From assembly GCA_937920545.1 (NCBI GenBank), contig CAKZUG010000119.1:1-34243 (forward strand): 34,243 nucleotides of DNA. The letters are read 5' to 3'. A program made the translations under genes and the position numbers. The notes below the pieces were generated by a model. That model searched no databases, was not told where the DNA came from, and was given only the letters and a program-made list of their open reading frames with translations. Shown in pieces: positions 7,863 to 18,638 of the stretch (positions are counted from its first letter, which is position 1; every line of letters starts with the position of its first letter). This stretch comes from an uncultured Saccharophagus sp. GTDB taxonomy: Bacteria; Pseudomonadota; Gammaproteobacteria; Pseudomonadales; Cellvibrionaceae.

Positions 7863-9359
7863 ATGCAACCCTCTATGACACGCTCTTTATGGCATAATTT
7901 TTTAGGCCAGGCGCCACTATGGTATAAGAAAGCCATCGTTTTTTGCCTTGTCATTAATATTGTTTTGGTACAAATCGACCCTTTTATTGCAGGCTGGGTA
8001 CTTATTGCTGAGTTTATATTTACTCTTGCCATGGCGCTTAAGTGCTACCCACTTCAACCTGGTGGCTTGCTTGCCATTCAAGCGGTCGTGCTGGGCCTAA
8101 CTGACTCGCACATGGTGTTTGATGAGGTGCAGGCCAACTTTAAAGTTATTTTGCTACTAATGTTTATGGTTGCTGGCATTTACTTTATGAAGGATTTACT
8201 CCTTTTTGTTTTTACCAAGCTACTGATCAAAGTTCGCTCAAAAACAGCTTTATCACTGATGTTTTCACTTGTCGCGGCTATTTTATCGGCCTTTTTAGAT
8301 GCACTCACTGTAACAGCTGTATTAATTAGTGTGGCCGTTGGCTTCTATTCGGTTTACCACAGCTTTGCGTCCAACGCGAATAATGTTAAACATGATCATA
8401 CCTGCGATAGTAATGTCAATGACTTACATCGTAATGATTTAGATGCGTTCAGAGCATTTCTACGCAGCCTGATTATGCATGGTGCCGTAGGCACGGCATT
8501 AGGCGGTGTTGCAACATTAGTCGGCGAGCCTCAAAACTTATTGATAGCAGAAAAAGCCGACTGGAACTTTATTGAATTTTATATACAAATGGCGCCCATA
8601 TCTTTACCCGCTTTATTTGCTGGTTTAATCACATGTGTTGTTTTAGAGAAAACAAAAATCTTTGGTTATGGTGCAAAACTACCTGAAGCTGTCAGGGATA
8701 TTCTGGTTGACTTTGACAAGAAAGAGTCGGCTAAACGTACTAAATCTGACGCAACCAAACTCATTATTCAGGGTGTTATTGCACTTGTATTATGTGTATC
8801 ACTGGCTTTACATTTGGCTGAAGTGGGCCTTATTGGCTTAATGATTATTGTTTTATTAACCGCCTTTAACGGTATTATTGAAGAACACCAAATTGGCCAT
8901 GCCTTTGAAGAAGCGCTGCCTTTTACAGCGCTACTGGTTGTCTTTTTTACCATTGTTGCGGTTATTCATGAGCAACATTTGTTTGAACCGATCACACAAT
9001 TAGTATTATCGCTCGATACAAATATTCAAGGCAGTATGTTTTTTGTGGCCAATGCGGTGCTATCCATGATCAGTGATAACGTTTTTGTGGCAACGGTTTA
9101 TATAAATGAAGTAAAAGCGGCCTTAGATCAAGGCACGATTACACGCGAGCACTTTGAAGTGCTAGCCGTTGCTATTAATGCAGGCACGAATCTACCCAGC
9201 GTAGCTACACCAAATGGCCAAGCGGCGTTTCTATTTTTACTCACGTCGGCTCTGGCTCCTTTAATTCGATTATCCTACGGTAAGATGGTTTGGATGGCTT
9301 TACCTTACACCGTCGTGCTATCTATTGTTGGAATGACCTGCGTGATAGCTTTTTACTAG
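7863..9359 (+). CDS. nhaB: Na+/H+ antiporter NhaB
   Basis: NhaB is an inner-membrane antiporter that exports sodium in exchange for protons, important for salt and pH balance in marine or saline habitats. The 498-residue protein is close to the E. coli length (about 513) and has many hydrophobic helices along its whole length. The N-terminus ([15 protein letters not shown]) and the segments [11 protein letters not shown] and [12 protein letters not shown] are characteristic of the family; the Asp in the former is a likely ion-binding residue. A hydrophilic, His/Asp/Asn-rich loop lies at about 170-195. AAGGA upstream supports the ATG at 7863; the ATG four codons later is also possible. It is transcribed alone and ends in a strong terminator. 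Confidence 0.95.
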   Translation: MQPSMTRSLWHNFLGQAPLWYKKAIVFCLVINIVLVQIDPFIAGWVLIAEFIFTLAMALKCYPLQPGGLLAIQAVVLGLTDSHMVFDEVQANFKVILLLMFMVAGIYFMKDLLLFVFTKLLIKVRSKTALSLMFSLVAAILSAFLDALTVTAVLISVAVGFYSVYHSFASNANNVKHDHTCDSNVNDLHRNDLDAFRAFLRSLIMHGAVGTALGGVATLVGEPQNLLIAEKADWNFIEFYIQMAPISLPALFAGLITCVVLEKTKIFGYGAKLPEAVRDILVDFDKKESAKRTKSDATKLIIQGVIALVLCVSLALHLAEVGLIGLMIIVLLTAFNGIIEEHQIGHAFEEALPFTALLVVFFTIVAVIHEQHLFEPITQLVLSLDTNIQGSMFFVANAVLSMISDNVFVATVYINEVKAALDQGTITREHFEVLAVAINAGTNLPSVATPNGQAAFLFLLTSALAPLIRLSYGKMVWMALPYTVVLSIVGMTCVIAFY

Positions 9360-9375
9360 TATTATCATACGGCAT

Positions 9376-9416
9376 AAAAAACCCCTTAGTGAGAGACTCG
9401 TTAAGGGGTTTTTTTA
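9376..9416. terminator. Bidirectional terminator between nhaB and relA
   Basis: AAAAACCCCTTA (9376-9387) pairs exactly with TAAGGGGTTTTT (9402-9413), and a T-run continues to about 9415. The A-run on the left arm makes it work equally for relA on the minus strand. Confidence 0.88.
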
Positions 9417-9459
9417 TGGCTGTAGAAACAATACGCCCAAGCTTTATAAGCGTATATTG

Positions 9460-11697
9460 TTATTGCTTTCGGCTAACAGATGTAATATTTGGCAACTGAC
9501 TAATTTTAGAAAATACCCGACTTAGCGCACCAAAATCTGGAATCTCGATGGTTAAGGCCATCTCTACGGTGTTCTCTTCTTTGTTCGATAACGTATGCAT
9601 TGCGCTGACGTTAATTTTTTCACGATCTAATAGCATCGTAATATCGCGCAATAAACCATGACGATCAAATGCCGATATCAGTATCGTGGCGGAGTAGAGT
9701 TGGCTTGGAGCATCCGCCCAATTAACGGTAATAATACGATCGGGCTCTTTTGCCTGATGCTGTATAATATTGGCGCAATCATGCCGGTGAATAGATACCC
9801 CACGCCCCTGTGTAATAAAGCCAATAATACTGTCGCCAGGTACAGGAGAGCAGCACTGAGCCACTTGAGACAGCAATCCGCCCACACCATCAATAAAAAC
9901 ATCCGCGGAGCCATCTGTTGTGGCCTTGCCCACTATTGAAATGACAGGTTGCTCAGGCTGAGTATCTGAAGACAATTTTTGCACGGTATTCAGCACGCGC
10001 TCAACGCTCATGTCAGCCATACCGACAGCCGCATACAAATCATCCAATGTTTTTAAACTCAGTGCAGCGACTAACTCGTCATAATCTAGCTCTTTAACCG
10101 TTAAGCGCTTAAATTCTTTATCTAGCATTGCACGACCATCGGCAATGTTTTGATCTCGGTCGAGTAATTTAAACCAATGATACAACCTAGCACGGGCACG
10201 CGAAGTCGTTACGTAACCCAAACCTGGATTAAGCCAATCACGACTAGGTGACTCGCGCTTACCGGTCAATATTTCAATCTGATCCGCTGTTTTAAGTGGA
10301 TGGTTGAGCGGTACAATTCGACCGTTAACTTTTGCGCCACGGCATTTTAAACCAACGTCGGAGTGAATTCGAAAAGCGAAATCAACCGGTGTTGCATTTT
10401 CAGGGAGATCAATCACATGACCGTCAGGGGTAAAAAGATAAATGCGATCTTGCTCAACAGTTTGCCCTAGGTGGTCATCCCACGGTGTCCCGCCCACTTC
10501 TTCATGCCACTCTAATACTTGACGCAACCATGTGATTTTACTTTCGTAACTGGCCTCTCCCTCCCCTTTTTCGGCGTCTTTATACACCCAGTGGGCGCAG
10601 ACACCAAATTCGGCTTCTTCATGCATAGAGTGAGTCCGAATTTGTACCTCTAGTACACGACCATTCGGGCCATGCACAGCCGTATGTAAACTGCGATACC
10701 CATTCTCTTTTGGGTTGGCAATATAATCATCAAACTCCATAGGAATATTGCGCCATAGAGCATGCACAATACCTAGCACCGCATAGCATTCACGCTCACT
10801 ACCAACCAAAATACGCACAGCACGAATATCGTATACTTCTGAAAAACCTATATTTTTACGGCGCATTTTGCGCCAAATGCTGTAAATATGCTTAACCCGC
10901 CCAGAAACATCTGACGCGATGTTTTCATCGGTCAGTTTATTATGAACAAGCTCGGTAACTTGCTCGATATATTCCTGTCGGTCTAAACGACGCTCGTCTA
11001 ACAGCTTGGCTATATACTTATAATCGTAAGGGCGTAAATACCGAAATGAGAGGTCTTCTAACTCCCACTTAATCTGACCAATACCTAACCGATGTGCAAG
11101 AGGGGCGTATATTTCGGATACTTCACGTGCGACACGCTGGCGCTTTTCTAAATTCGCATTTTTGATAGCGCGCATAGCACAGGTTCGCTCAGCTAACTTA
11201 ATAAGAGCCACACGAACGTCATCAACCATAGCAACCAACATACGGCGAACGTTTTCACTTTGCTCTTGCGACTGCTGGCCAAAAACGGCCTCACCAGAGT
11301 GATTACTCAAACGGCTTATAGCCGCCATTTGACGCACACCGTCAATCAAGTGACTGACATTACGACCAAAATCAGCTTCTATTTTTACTTGAGTAGCCTT
11401 TCCCTCGCGCACACTACGATAAAGTAGCCCTGCGACCAATGATTTCGCATCAAGCTGTAAGCTGGCCAACATTTCGACCATATCAAGACCCGCATTCAGC
11501 GTGGTGTAGCCCTTCCCCCATCCAATAACTTTATCGCCTTCGATCACTTCAAGCTCTTTAGCAAGCTCATAAGCCTGTATTAACAGCTCAACATTTTTAG
11601 ATGAAATGGTGACGGTTTCTTGAAGCCGTGTGATCCATTCGCGAACATCCAGTTCGCCTGACTCGGTTTGGGGGCGAGTTTCTCTTACTTGAACCAT
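9460..11697 (-). CDS. relA: GTP pyrophosphokinase RelA (stringent response)
   Basis: RelA makes (p)ppGpp from ATP and GTP/GDP when uncharged tRNA occupies the ribosomal A site. The 745-residue protein has an N-terminal pseudo-hydrolase domain (about 40-200) without the HD metal-binding pattern (LLYRSVREG where HD enzymes read LLHDxxED), then the synthetase domain. The synthetase carries the RelA-type EFDD (321-324), not the SpoT-type RxKD, and the GYRSLH and EVQIRT motifs. A TGS domain (about 419-480), a zinc-finger-like domain with Cys615-Cys616, His639 and Cys641, and a C-terminal ACT domain (about 668-745) follow. It is therefore a synthesis-only RelA. It lies 90 bases downstream of cysM. 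Confidence 0.97.
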   Translation of the reverse strand: MVQVRETRPQTESGELDVREWITRLQETVTISSKNVELLIQAYELAKELEVIEGDKVIGWGKGYTTLNAGLDMVEMLASLQLDAKSLVAGLLYRSVREGKATQVKIEADFGRNVSHLIDGVRQMAAISRLSNHSGEAVFGQQSQEQSENVRRMLVAMVDDVRVALIKLAERTCAMRAIKNANLEKRQRVAREVSEIYAPLAHRLGIGQIKWELEDLSFRYLRPYDYKYIAKLLDERRLDRQEYIEQVTELVHNKLTDENIASDVSGRVKHIYSIWRKMRRKNIGFSEVYDIRAVRILVGSERECYAVLGIVHALWRNIPMEFDDYIANPKENGYRSLHTAVHGPNGRVLEVQIRTHSMHEEAEFGVCAHWVYKDAEKGEGEASYESKITWLRQVLEWHEEVGGTPWDDHLGQTVEQDRIYLFTPDGHVIDLPENATPVDFAFRIHSDVGLKCRGAKVNGRIVPLNHPLKTADQIEILTGKRESPSRDWLNPGLGYVTTSRARARLYHWFKLLDRDQNIADGRAMLDKEFKRLTVKELDYDELVAALSLKTLDDLYAAVGMADMSVERVLNTVQKLSSDTQPEQPVISIVGKATTDGSADVFIDGVGGLLSQVAQCCSPVPGDSIIGFITQGRGVSIHRHDCANIIQHQAKEPDRIITVNWADAPSQLYSATILISAFDRHGLLRDITMLLDREKINVSAMHTLSNKEENTVEMALTIEIPDFGALSRVFSKISQLPNITSVSRKQ

Positions 11698-11787
11698 ATT
11701 CTATCCTGTGTATAAAACCGCATGGCGATTGACAATCTCGTTTTAGGTTGCACCCTAACTATCACTGCACTTATGTCTTACTCTACT

Positions 11788-12675
11788 TTAATCATACAAA
11801 CCGGTTGATAAATAACGGTCACCGCGGTCACATATAATTGCCACAATAACCGCATTATCAACAGATGCGGCAATATCAAGAGCGGCCGCGACAGAGCCAC
11901 CTGATGACACACCACAAAATATACCTTCTCTTTTCGCAAGCGCTCGCATTGTCGTTTCAGCTTTTAGTTGAGTCATATTAACGACATTATCGATGTTTTT
12001 ATCACTAAAAATAGTGGGTAAATATTCTTTAGGCCACTTGCGTATTCCTGGAATAGCCGCTCCGTCTTCGGGTTGCAGCCCCGTAATATGCACACCGGGA
12101 TTTTGCTCTTTTAAGTACTGTGATGTGCCGACGATGGTGCCAGTTGTACCCATCGAGCTCACAAAGTGCGTAACTTCACCCTGTGTTTGATGCCATATTT
12201 CGGGGCCGGTCGTAGTATAATGCGCCAAAGGGTTGTCAGTATTACCAAATTGATTCAGTACCAGACCATCGCCATTTTTTTGCATACGCTGAGCTAAATC
12301 GCGTGCGCCCTCCATTCCCTCTTCTTTAGACACAAGAATGAGTTTAGCACCATAGGCCGTCATAGCCGCTTTACGCTCAGCCGTTGAATTGTCTGGCATA
12401 ATTAATACCATGTTGTAGCCTTTTACAGCTGCCACCATAGCCAAAGCAATACCTGTATTACCACTTGTTGCTTCTATAAGGGTGTCACCAATATTGATTC
12501 TTCCTGCTTTTTCCGCTTGTAATATCATAGACAAAGCCGCCCGGTCTTTGACCGATCCTGCGGGATTTGTGCCCTCAAGCTTGACTAATACAGTACTATT
12601 TAGGCCTTCGGTCAAACGCTGAAGCCTAACCAAAGGTGTAGAGCCAATACAGGATTCTATTGTAGGGAATTGCAT
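11788..12675 (-). CDS. cysM: Cysteine synthase B (O-acetylserine sulfhydrylase)
   Basis: This PLP enzyme makes cysteine from O-acetylserine and sulfide or thiosulfate. The 295-residue protein has the PLP lysine Lys43 in NPAGSVKDR, the substrate loop TSGNTG (70-74) and the phosphate-binding GTTGTIVGT segment, all in the expected order. The length and the sequence around the lysine favour CysM over CysK. It is divergent from barA (164 bases apart) and upstream of relA. In Pseudomonas the order is gacS, cysM, an rRNA methyltransferase gene, then relA. The methyltransferase gene is absent between cysM and relA here. Confidence 0.93.
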   Translation of the reverse strand: MQFPTIESCIGSTPLVRLQRLTEGLNSTVLVKLEGTNPAGSVKDRAALSMILQAEKAGRINIGDTLIEATSGNTGIALAMVAAVKGYNMVLIMPDNSTAERKAAMTAYGAKLILVSKEEGMEGARDLAQRMQKNGDGLVLNQFGNTDNPLAHYTTTGPEIWHQTQGEVTHFVSSMGTTGTIVGTSQYLKEQNPGVHITGLQPEDGAAIPGIRKWPKEYLPTIFSDKNIDNVVNMTQLKAETTMRALAKREGIFCGVSSGGSVAAALDIAASVDNAVIVAIICDRGDRYLSTGLYD

Positions 12676-12839
12676 AAAAAACCTTTAACATGCATGCTAT
12701 TACTATAAAACATGGCTAACAAAATTTTTGAAAACGTATTGCCGCAATAAAATACTGCGCCACCCAATAAATAAAAAAGCATTATACGTAATCAATCAGC
12801 ATTAGGCGATTAATAGCGCCGACAGAACAGAGACCTTCT

Positions 12840-15626
12840 ATGAAAAACCATTTTTTACATATGGATTTACTTAAAGCTATTGCATTACCTGTTGTAGCGG
12901 CGTGCTTAGCACTCGTAATCGCCTTTAGCTTTTTGTCGGCGCGCGCGCTCAAAAAAAATATGGATTCACAAATACATATTGCTCACCAGCTTGTGTCAAT
13001 TAATTACATGGCCAAAAAAAGTAAGAACAAACATACTTTACTCGCCATGGCGTCAGAATCATTATTGGCCATCCCTGCTTTCAATAACATACACATTATT
13101 GATGTTAATAAACAGATTGTATTTAAAAAAGGCTTACCTATTAGCATCCCTATTTCAACGCTATTAAAAGCTACCCAAAATACGGATATACATGAAATTT
13201 TTGAATTAGATAATCAGTACTTTACGCATTTTTTAGTCGCCAATGAAACAGCCGTTATTCTCGGTATTAATAAGACACTGTTTAAAGCAAATCGTTATGA
13301 AGGCCTTATTATTATTTTATGTGTCTTTTTTATGAGCATGATTACTTTACAATTATGCCTATCCGCATTTAGCCGCTCTTTAATGCACTCCATTAATATA
13401 CTCGAACAAGGAGTCAGTAACCTGATTGGGTATAATTACGATAAGAAAATCAAGCATATAAACATTAAAGCCTTTCAGCCTCTAACTAAAATGATTAATA
13501 AGCTCAGTGATATACAAAAAAATATATCTGAAGAGGCTATTAACGATCTAGAAAGGTCCACATTAGAGCTACGCGAAACACTAGAAACCGTTGAGCGCCA
13601 AAATATCGAACTCGACATTGCAAAAAAATCAGCCACAAAAGAAAGCCGCATAAAAAGCCGGTTTTTAGCCAACACCTCACACGAAGTTCGCACCCCATTA
13701 AATGGTATTATGGGGTTTACACGCCTACTTAAAAAAACATCGCTCGACATACAGCAAAAAGAATACCTATACACTATAGAGCAATCTGCAGAAGGCTTGC
13801 TCACAACAATGAACGATATTCTTGATTTTTCAAAACTTGATATTGGCACATTAAATTTAGAATACAAGCCCATTAAACTTCGAGAGTTAATGAATGAAAC
13901 CCTCTTACAATATGTGAAAATATCTGAAGAAAAAAACCTACAAATCCTAACTTTCATAGATCACAACATACCTGAACAGCTACTAGGTGATCCGTTAAGG
14001 CTTAAGCAAATATTAGGAAATATTATCTCTAACGCGATCAAGTTTAGCGAGAACGGTAATATTATTATTACAGTAAATAAAGACCAAATAATAAAAAATC
14101 ATTTCAGCCTACGCTTCACCATTACCGATAAAGGCATGGGCATCTCTGAAGAGCTACACGAAAAAATATTTAACCCATTTGTACAACTAGATACTTCTGA
14201 GAATCGTTTAAACGGTGGAATAGGCTTAGGGCTGGCCATTACTAAAGGGCTTATTGAAAAAATGCATGGCTCTATTCATGTGAAAAGCCAAGTTAACGTA
14301 GGTACAGAAGTATCGTTTGTTGTTGCCATAGGTCGTAATTTAAATGTTAATCAATCACAACTTTTTTTATACGATTCACTTCGTAACGTCCACGCATTAA
14401 TTTACAACGAATGTACCGAGAAAAATGAAGAATGTAACCATTATCTAGACGGCTGGGGAGTTACCACAACACAAGCCAGTTCACTGGCTAAAATGATAGA
14501 GATAGGCGATAATTTAAGTAAAAAGAACCCTGTCACATTTGTCATTATAGATACTTACAACGATCACTCCCTTAAAGATAAAAACACACTTATTCAACAT
14601 ATTATTAATATTGAAGTTGCACTCGACGTACCTGTTTTTATTATTGCTAAAAACAGTGTGCAGCGTTTACTTGAACCTATGTTGATCAATACTAAGCATG
14701 CTTTTATTAGTCGACCCATTTTTAGTACTGCATTGCACTCTAGTATTTGTCGAAAACTGAATATTCAAAACAAACCCTCACAGATAAAAGAGAACATATT
14801 CACACAGAGGTCCGAAACCATGACTGAAACATTGCAAGTCATGGTTGTAGACGATAATCATGCCAATCTAAAGCTAGTTAGCGAACTTCTAAAAGAATTA
14901 AACACGCAGGTTATTAGCTTTGATAGTGGACAGAAAGCGTTAGATGGCTTTGCAAGCGCCCACTTTGATATTATTTTTATGGATATCCAAATGCCCATCA
15001 TGGATGGCTTTGAAACAACAACAAAACTACGCACGCTAGAAAAAAACAAAAAGAACATTAATAGAACGCCCATTATTGCGTTAACAGCACATGCTGTAAG
15101 CGAACAGAAAAAAGAGCTTTTACTCGCCGGCCTTGACGATGCATTGAGCAAACCAGTTAACGAAGCTGAATTAAGGCACACCATAGAAAAATGGACAGGT
15201 AAGCAATTAGAAGTCACGTCTTACTATGCGCCCAAACCCGAAGAAAACATTACGACTAACCCAAAAAACATTAAAAAAGAATTAAAGGTCGTTGATATTT
15301 CACAAAGCATAAAACTTACCAATAATAACGCTAAACTAGCAGCAGAAATGCTAGAAATGCTCATTGCATCGCTAGACGATACATTAAACACAATAAGTAC
15401 TGGGAACGATTTAAACAGTATCGGAGCAGCAGCACATAAACTTTTTGGGGGCTGTTGCTATACCGGCGTACCGCGATTACGTAAAGCAGCTAAAGACGTA
15501 GATGTCGCTATAAAAAACGGTGTGTTTGGTGATATAAAAAAACAAATTGACACACTCAAAAAAGAAATACTCTTACTTAAACAGTGGACTGAAGAGCATG
15601 ACATATCAGCCCTATTTAGTGAATAA
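12840..15626 (+). CDS. barA: Hybrid sensor histidine kinase BarA/GacS
   Basis: This tripartite sensor kinase is expected to feed phosphate to the response regulator UvrY/GacA and so control CsrA/Rsm small RNAs. The 928 residues match GacS length. Order: transmembrane helix 1 (about 11-33), periplasmic sensor (about 34-153), transmembrane helix 2 (about 154-178), HAMP and coiled coil, HisKA with His281 (NTSHEVRTPLNG), ATPase domain with N-box Asn398, GMGI and GGIGLGLAI, a degenerate receiver (about 505-640), a receiver with Asp671/672, phospho-acceptor Asp715 (FMDIQMP), Thr749 and Lys771, then an Hpt domain with His866. All phosphorelay residues are present. It ends 23 bases from convergent dedD with no obvious terminator. 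Confidence 0.94.
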   Translation: MKNHFLHMDLLKAIALPVVAACLALVIAFSFLSARALKKNMDSQIHIAHQLVSINYMAKKSKNKHTLLAMASESLLAIPAFNNIHIIDVNKQIVFKKGLPISIPISTLLKATQNTDIHEIFELDNQYFTHFLVANETAVILGINKTLFKANRYEGLIIILCVFFMSMITLQLCLSAFSRSLMHSINILEQGVSNLIGYNYDKKIKHINIKAFQPLTKMINKLSDIQKNISEEAINDLERSTLELRETLETVERQNIELDIAKKSATKESRIKSRFLANTSHEVRTPLNGIMGFTRLLKKTSLDIQQKEYLYTIEQSAEGLLTTMNDILDFSKLDIGTLNLEYKPIKLRELMNETLLQYVKISEEKNLQILTFIDHNIPEQLLGDPLRLKQILGNIISNAIKFSENGNIIITVNKDQIIKNHFSLRFTITDKGMGISEELHEKIFNPFVQLDTSENRLNGGIGLGLAITKGLIEKMHGSIHVKSQVNVGTEVSFVVAIGRNLNVNQSQLFLYDSLRNVHALIYNECTEKNEECNHYLDGWGVTTTQASSLAKMIEIGDNLSKKNPVTFVIIDTYNDHSLKDKNTLIQHIINIEVALDVPVFIIAKNSVQRLLEPMLINTKHAFISRPIFSTALHSSICRKLNIQNKPSQIKENIFTQRSETMTETLQVMVVDDNHANLKLVSELLKELNTQVISFDSGQKALDGFASAHFDIIFMDIQMPIMDGFETTTKLRTLEKNKKNINRTPIIALTAHAVSEQKKELLLAGLDDALSKPVNEAELRHTIEKWTGKQLEVTSYYAPKPEENITTNPKNIKKELKVVDISQSIKLTNNNAKLAAEMLEMLIASLDDTLNTISTGNDLNSIGAAAHKLFGGCCYTGVPRLRKAAKDVDVAIKNGVFGDIKKQIDTLKKEILLLKQWTEEHDISALFSE

Positions 15627-15649
15627 ATAGAGTATACAGGTAAGGCACT

Positions 15650-16198
15650 TTAGGGTTTCGATCGAATAAGTAATGTTTTTAGTTTGTATTTTTTTTCAAT
15701 TTTGTCACGCGCAATGAACAGTAATTTTTTATCGAGCTTAGGCCCAACAAATACACGTATCTTTTGAGTATTTTGTGAATGTGACGTTTTAGTGAATACC
15801 GTGTAACCCTCACCTAATAACTGCTGCTCAAGTAGCGCGGCTTTATCTTTCTGCTTGAAACTTGCAATTTGGAGCACCCAAGCGATAGGCACACCATCTT
15901 TATCACGTGATGTGCCTTTAATTTGCGCCGACTCTTCAAACGCTTGGGTGACATTAATAGCGTCATCTTCTTTAGGCACAAAAATATGATCAGCGGGCTT
16001 AGCTTGATCAAACACACTATTTGTATCTATATCAGGGAAAGTCATATCTGGTACCGAACGAGGCTCTATAGCGGGAATCTGCGTCACTTTTGATAATGGC
16101 TCAATATGCTCGCTATTAAATAGAACAGGAATAAAAATAACTATTAGAGCTAAGACAACCAAACCGCCTACAACACGCTGTTTTAAACTATCGTCCAC
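15650..16198 (-). CDS. dedD: DedD-like SPOR-domain cell-division protein
   Basis: The 182-residue protein has a short cytoplasmic start, one transmembrane helix (about 10-28), a proline-rich periplasmic linker and a C-terminal SPOR domain (about 100-178, starting WVLQIASF). SPOR domains bind denuded septal glycan strands, so it probably helps constriction at the division site. It lies 19 bases downstream of folC, as dedD does in E. coli, where cvpA and purF follow. Here barA converges instead, so the usual gene string is broken at this point. Confidence 0.85.
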   Translation of the reverse strand: MDDSLKQRVVGGLVVLALIVIFIPVLFNSEHIEPLSKVTQIPAIEPRSVPDMTFPDIDTNSVFDQAKPADHIFVPKEDDAINVTQAFEESAQIKGTSRDKDGVPIAWVLQIASFKQKDKAALLEQQLLGEGYTVFTKTSHSQNTQKIRVFVGPKLDKKLLFIARDKIEKKYKLKTLLIRSKP

Positions 16199-16217
16199 TT
16201 GGTTAGCTCCATATATA

Positions 16218-17603
16218 TTATTTTTTACCTCTCAATGCTATTTTTGCTGCACTAACAGTGAAGAATGATCCAAATATAGGATAAATGGTTAACCGAGTTG
16301 GTTCTTCTTGATGATACTGCTGATCAATAATAGACTCTACTGCCTTAGTAACACTTTTTTTCGTTATGATACTGCCTGAAAGAGGCGTGATATTTTTTAC
16401 TATTTGGGCAAGATTATCTGCTGATTCAGCGCGCGTATTATTAGGTATATCGCAGCAAATCCAATTCGAAATAATACTCGCCAGTGGCGTCAAACTTTCA
16501 CTAATGTCTTTATCTGCCATCATGCCACATATCGCTGTCACTTCTTCTGAGTGATAATGAGTACTGTTTTTATAAGATAATAAATTTTGGGCAAAATGCT
16601 GCGTTGCCATCATATTGTGCGCAACATCTAAAATAAATATGGCGTTTCGATGACGTATTATTTCAAATCGCCCCTCTAAACATAAGTCATTTAGCGCTTG
16701 CTGTGTTGCTTCTAACTGTAACGGTAGATTAAGAATATTACAGGCCATAATAGCGGCGGCAATACTTTCTATTGGCAAACCAAAATTTGAATATATATAG
16801 TCATTGTTGTTAATTTTGATCACATGACGGGCAGCATCTTGCGTATGAATAAGATAATCTTTGCCCTGCTGATACGATTTAGCGTTTAACGCGCAAGCAG
16901 CTTGATTCAAGACACTCGGCATGTTTTGGCTGCCAAATATAACGGGCGTATTGACACGCATAATCCCGCCTTTCTCTCGAGCAATCTCTTCTACGGTATC
17001 ACCTAACCATGCTTGATGATCAAGACCGATAGATGTAATCACCGCCACACTACAGTTGACAACATTGACAGCATCCAGCCTACCACCTAGGCCCACTTCT
17101 AATACCCAAATAGGGCTATTAGACCGGTGCATAGCAAGTAATGCCGCTAATGCAGCAAACTCAAAATAAGTGAGCGAAATATCGCCACGAGCCTGATCAA
17201 TAGCAGTAAAAAGAGCGCAGATATCAATATCAAATAATGGCGCTCCATTTAATTTGATGCGCTCACTATAATGCAAAATATGGGGAGATGTAAAAGCGCT
17301 CACAAAAACAGTATCACTTAAACTGCTGCGCGAAGCTGAATGGTATTCACTTGATGCAAGTATGATTGATTCAAGGGTTTTAACACATGAGCCTTTACCG
17401 TTTGTACCAGCAATGGTAATCACGTGCGGCTTGCGGCCGTTTGCATTCACGGCATTACCCGTGAACGTCGCATGACTCGTTGGCTCAATAATACCCAGCC
17501 TATAAGCCACACTAAAAACACGCTTCAATCCCAAATCGATCTCACATGGATGAAGCGTTTCTAACCATGCGAGCCATGACTCTAAATTGTTAAAGCGTGC
17601 CAT
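16218..17603 (-). CDS. folC: Folylpolyglutamate synthase / dihydrofolate synthase FolC
   Basis: FolC joins glutamate to dihydropteroate and extends folate polyglutamate tails, using ATP. At 461 residues it is slightly longer than the E. coli protein. The phosphate-binding loop TIAGTNGKGS is at 63-72. EVGLGGRLDAVN and TSIGLDHQAWLG are the usual Mur-ligase-type central motifs, and FILDVAHN is the conserved C-terminal-domain segment. It starts eight bases after accD and runs into dedD, matching the widespread accD-folC-dedD order, so all three are probably co-transcribed. Confidence 0.95.
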   Translation of the reverse strand: MARFNNLESWLAWLETLHPCEIDLGLKRVFSVAYRLGIIEPTSHATFTGNAVNANGRKPHVITIAGTNGKGSCVKTLESIILASSEYHSASRSSLSDTVFVSAFTSPHILHYSERIKLNGAPLFDIDICALFTAIDQARGDISLTYFEFAALAALLAMHRSNSPIWVLEVGLGGRLDAVNVVNCSVAVITSIGLDHQAWLGDTVEEIAREKGGIMRVNTPVIFGSQNMPSVLNQAACALNAKSYQQGKDYLIHTQDAARHVIKINNNDYIYSNFGLPIESIAAAIMACNILNLPLQLEATQQALNDLCLEGRFEIIRHRNAIFILDVAHNMMATQHFAQNLLSYKNSTHYHSEEVTAICGMMADKDISESLTPLASIISNWICCDIPNNTRAESADNLAQIVKNITPLSGSIITKKSVTKAVESIIDQQYHQEEPTRLTIYPIFGSFFTVSAAKIALRGKK

Positions 17604-17611
17604 AATAGCCT

Positions 17612-18574
17612 TTAATCTTCTGTCTTTTCTGGAGTATCTACATCAACATTGGCAGGCTCAACAACATCGACAGCATCAACCACATCACTCTCAAGGTCGT
17701 CACTGGACGCTAAACTGGGTTGTTGGTTTGTAAACTTACCAATAAGTGAGCCGACACGATCACGCATTTCTTTGCGATGAATAATCATATCGATGGCGCC
17801 ATGCTCAAGTAGAAACTCACTGCGCTGAAAGCCTTTTGGTAATTTTTGGCGAATGGTTTGTTCAATAATATTTGGCCCAGCAAAACCCGCTCTTGCACCT
17901 GGCTCTGCGGCATTGATATCGCCTAGTAATGCTAAACTTGCCGATACACCACCATAAACAGGATCAGTCATAATAGAAATATAAGGAATACCTGCTTGTT
18001 TTAAGCGCTCAATTACAGCACTGGTTTTGGCCATTTGCATTAAAGAAATAAGCGCTTCCTGCATACGTGCACCACCCGTAGCAGAAAAACAAATCAGCGG
18101 TCTACGCTCAGCAAGCGCCACGTTAGCTGCCTGAGTAAAGCGCTCACCCACTGCATAGCCCATTGAGCCACCATGAAAAGCAAACTCAAAAGCAACAGTA
18201 ACCACATCAATACCTTGTAACTGGCCTTTCATCGCGATGAGAGCATCCGTTTCGCCTGTTTTCTTTTGCGCAATGCTGATTCGATCTTTATATTTTTTAA
18301 TATCTTTAAACTTCAGGCGATCAACAGGCAAAACGTCTGTAGCGATCTCTTCGCGATTTTCTTCGTCGAGAAAAATATCTAAGCGCTTACGCGCTGTAAT
18401 GCGCATATGATGATCGCACTTTGGGCACACTTCTAAATGTGTATCTAAATCTGGACGATATAAAACGGCATCACATTTAGGGCATTTCTTCCATAAACCT
18501 TCAGGCACTTTACTGCTGTTTTTTTGTCCTTCAGAACGCACAACACTTGGGACAATTTTATCTAACCAACTCAT
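17612..18574 (-). CDS. accD: Acetyl-CoA carboxylase carboxyltransferase subunit beta
   Basis: AccD pairs with AccA to transfer the carboxyl group from biotin to acetyl-CoA, the first step of fatty acid synthesis. ATG 18574 was preferred: it gives the family start MSWLDKI and has GAGA six bases upstream. A GTG at 18586 would add four residues. The protein is 320 residues. The zinc finger has Cys31, 34, 50 and 53; the crotonase-fold carboxyltransferase domain carries [19 protein letters not shown]-terminal tail of about 35 residues is rich in Asp, Glu and Val and extends beyond the core domain. It lies 134 bases after trpA, with two small hairpins in the gap. Confidence 0.96.
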   Translation of the reverse strand: MSWLDKIVPSVVRSEGQKNSSKVPEGLWKKCPKCDAVLYRPDLDTHLEVCPKCDHHMRITARKRLDIFLDEENREEIATDVLPVDRLKFKDIKKYKDRISIAQKKTGETDALIAMKGQLQGIDVVTVAFEFAFHGGSMGYAVGERFTQAANVALAERRPLICFSATGGARMQEALISLMQMAKTSAVIERLKQAGIPYISIMTDPVYGGVSASLALLGDINAAEPGARAGFAGPNIIEQTIRQKLPKGFQRSEFLLEHGAIDMIIHRKEMRDRVGSLIGKFTNQQPSLASSDDLESDVVDAVDVVEPANVDVDTPEKTED

Positions 18575-18638
18575 ACTATTTCTCACATAAACATACAGAG
18601 GCCGCAGTAAATCTAAACAACCACATCACTTAACAAAA

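Noticed and set aside
9460-11697. Bifunctional SpoT-type enzyme
   Set aside because: The HD hydrolase motif is missing and the synthetase has EFDD rather than the SpoT-type RxKD.
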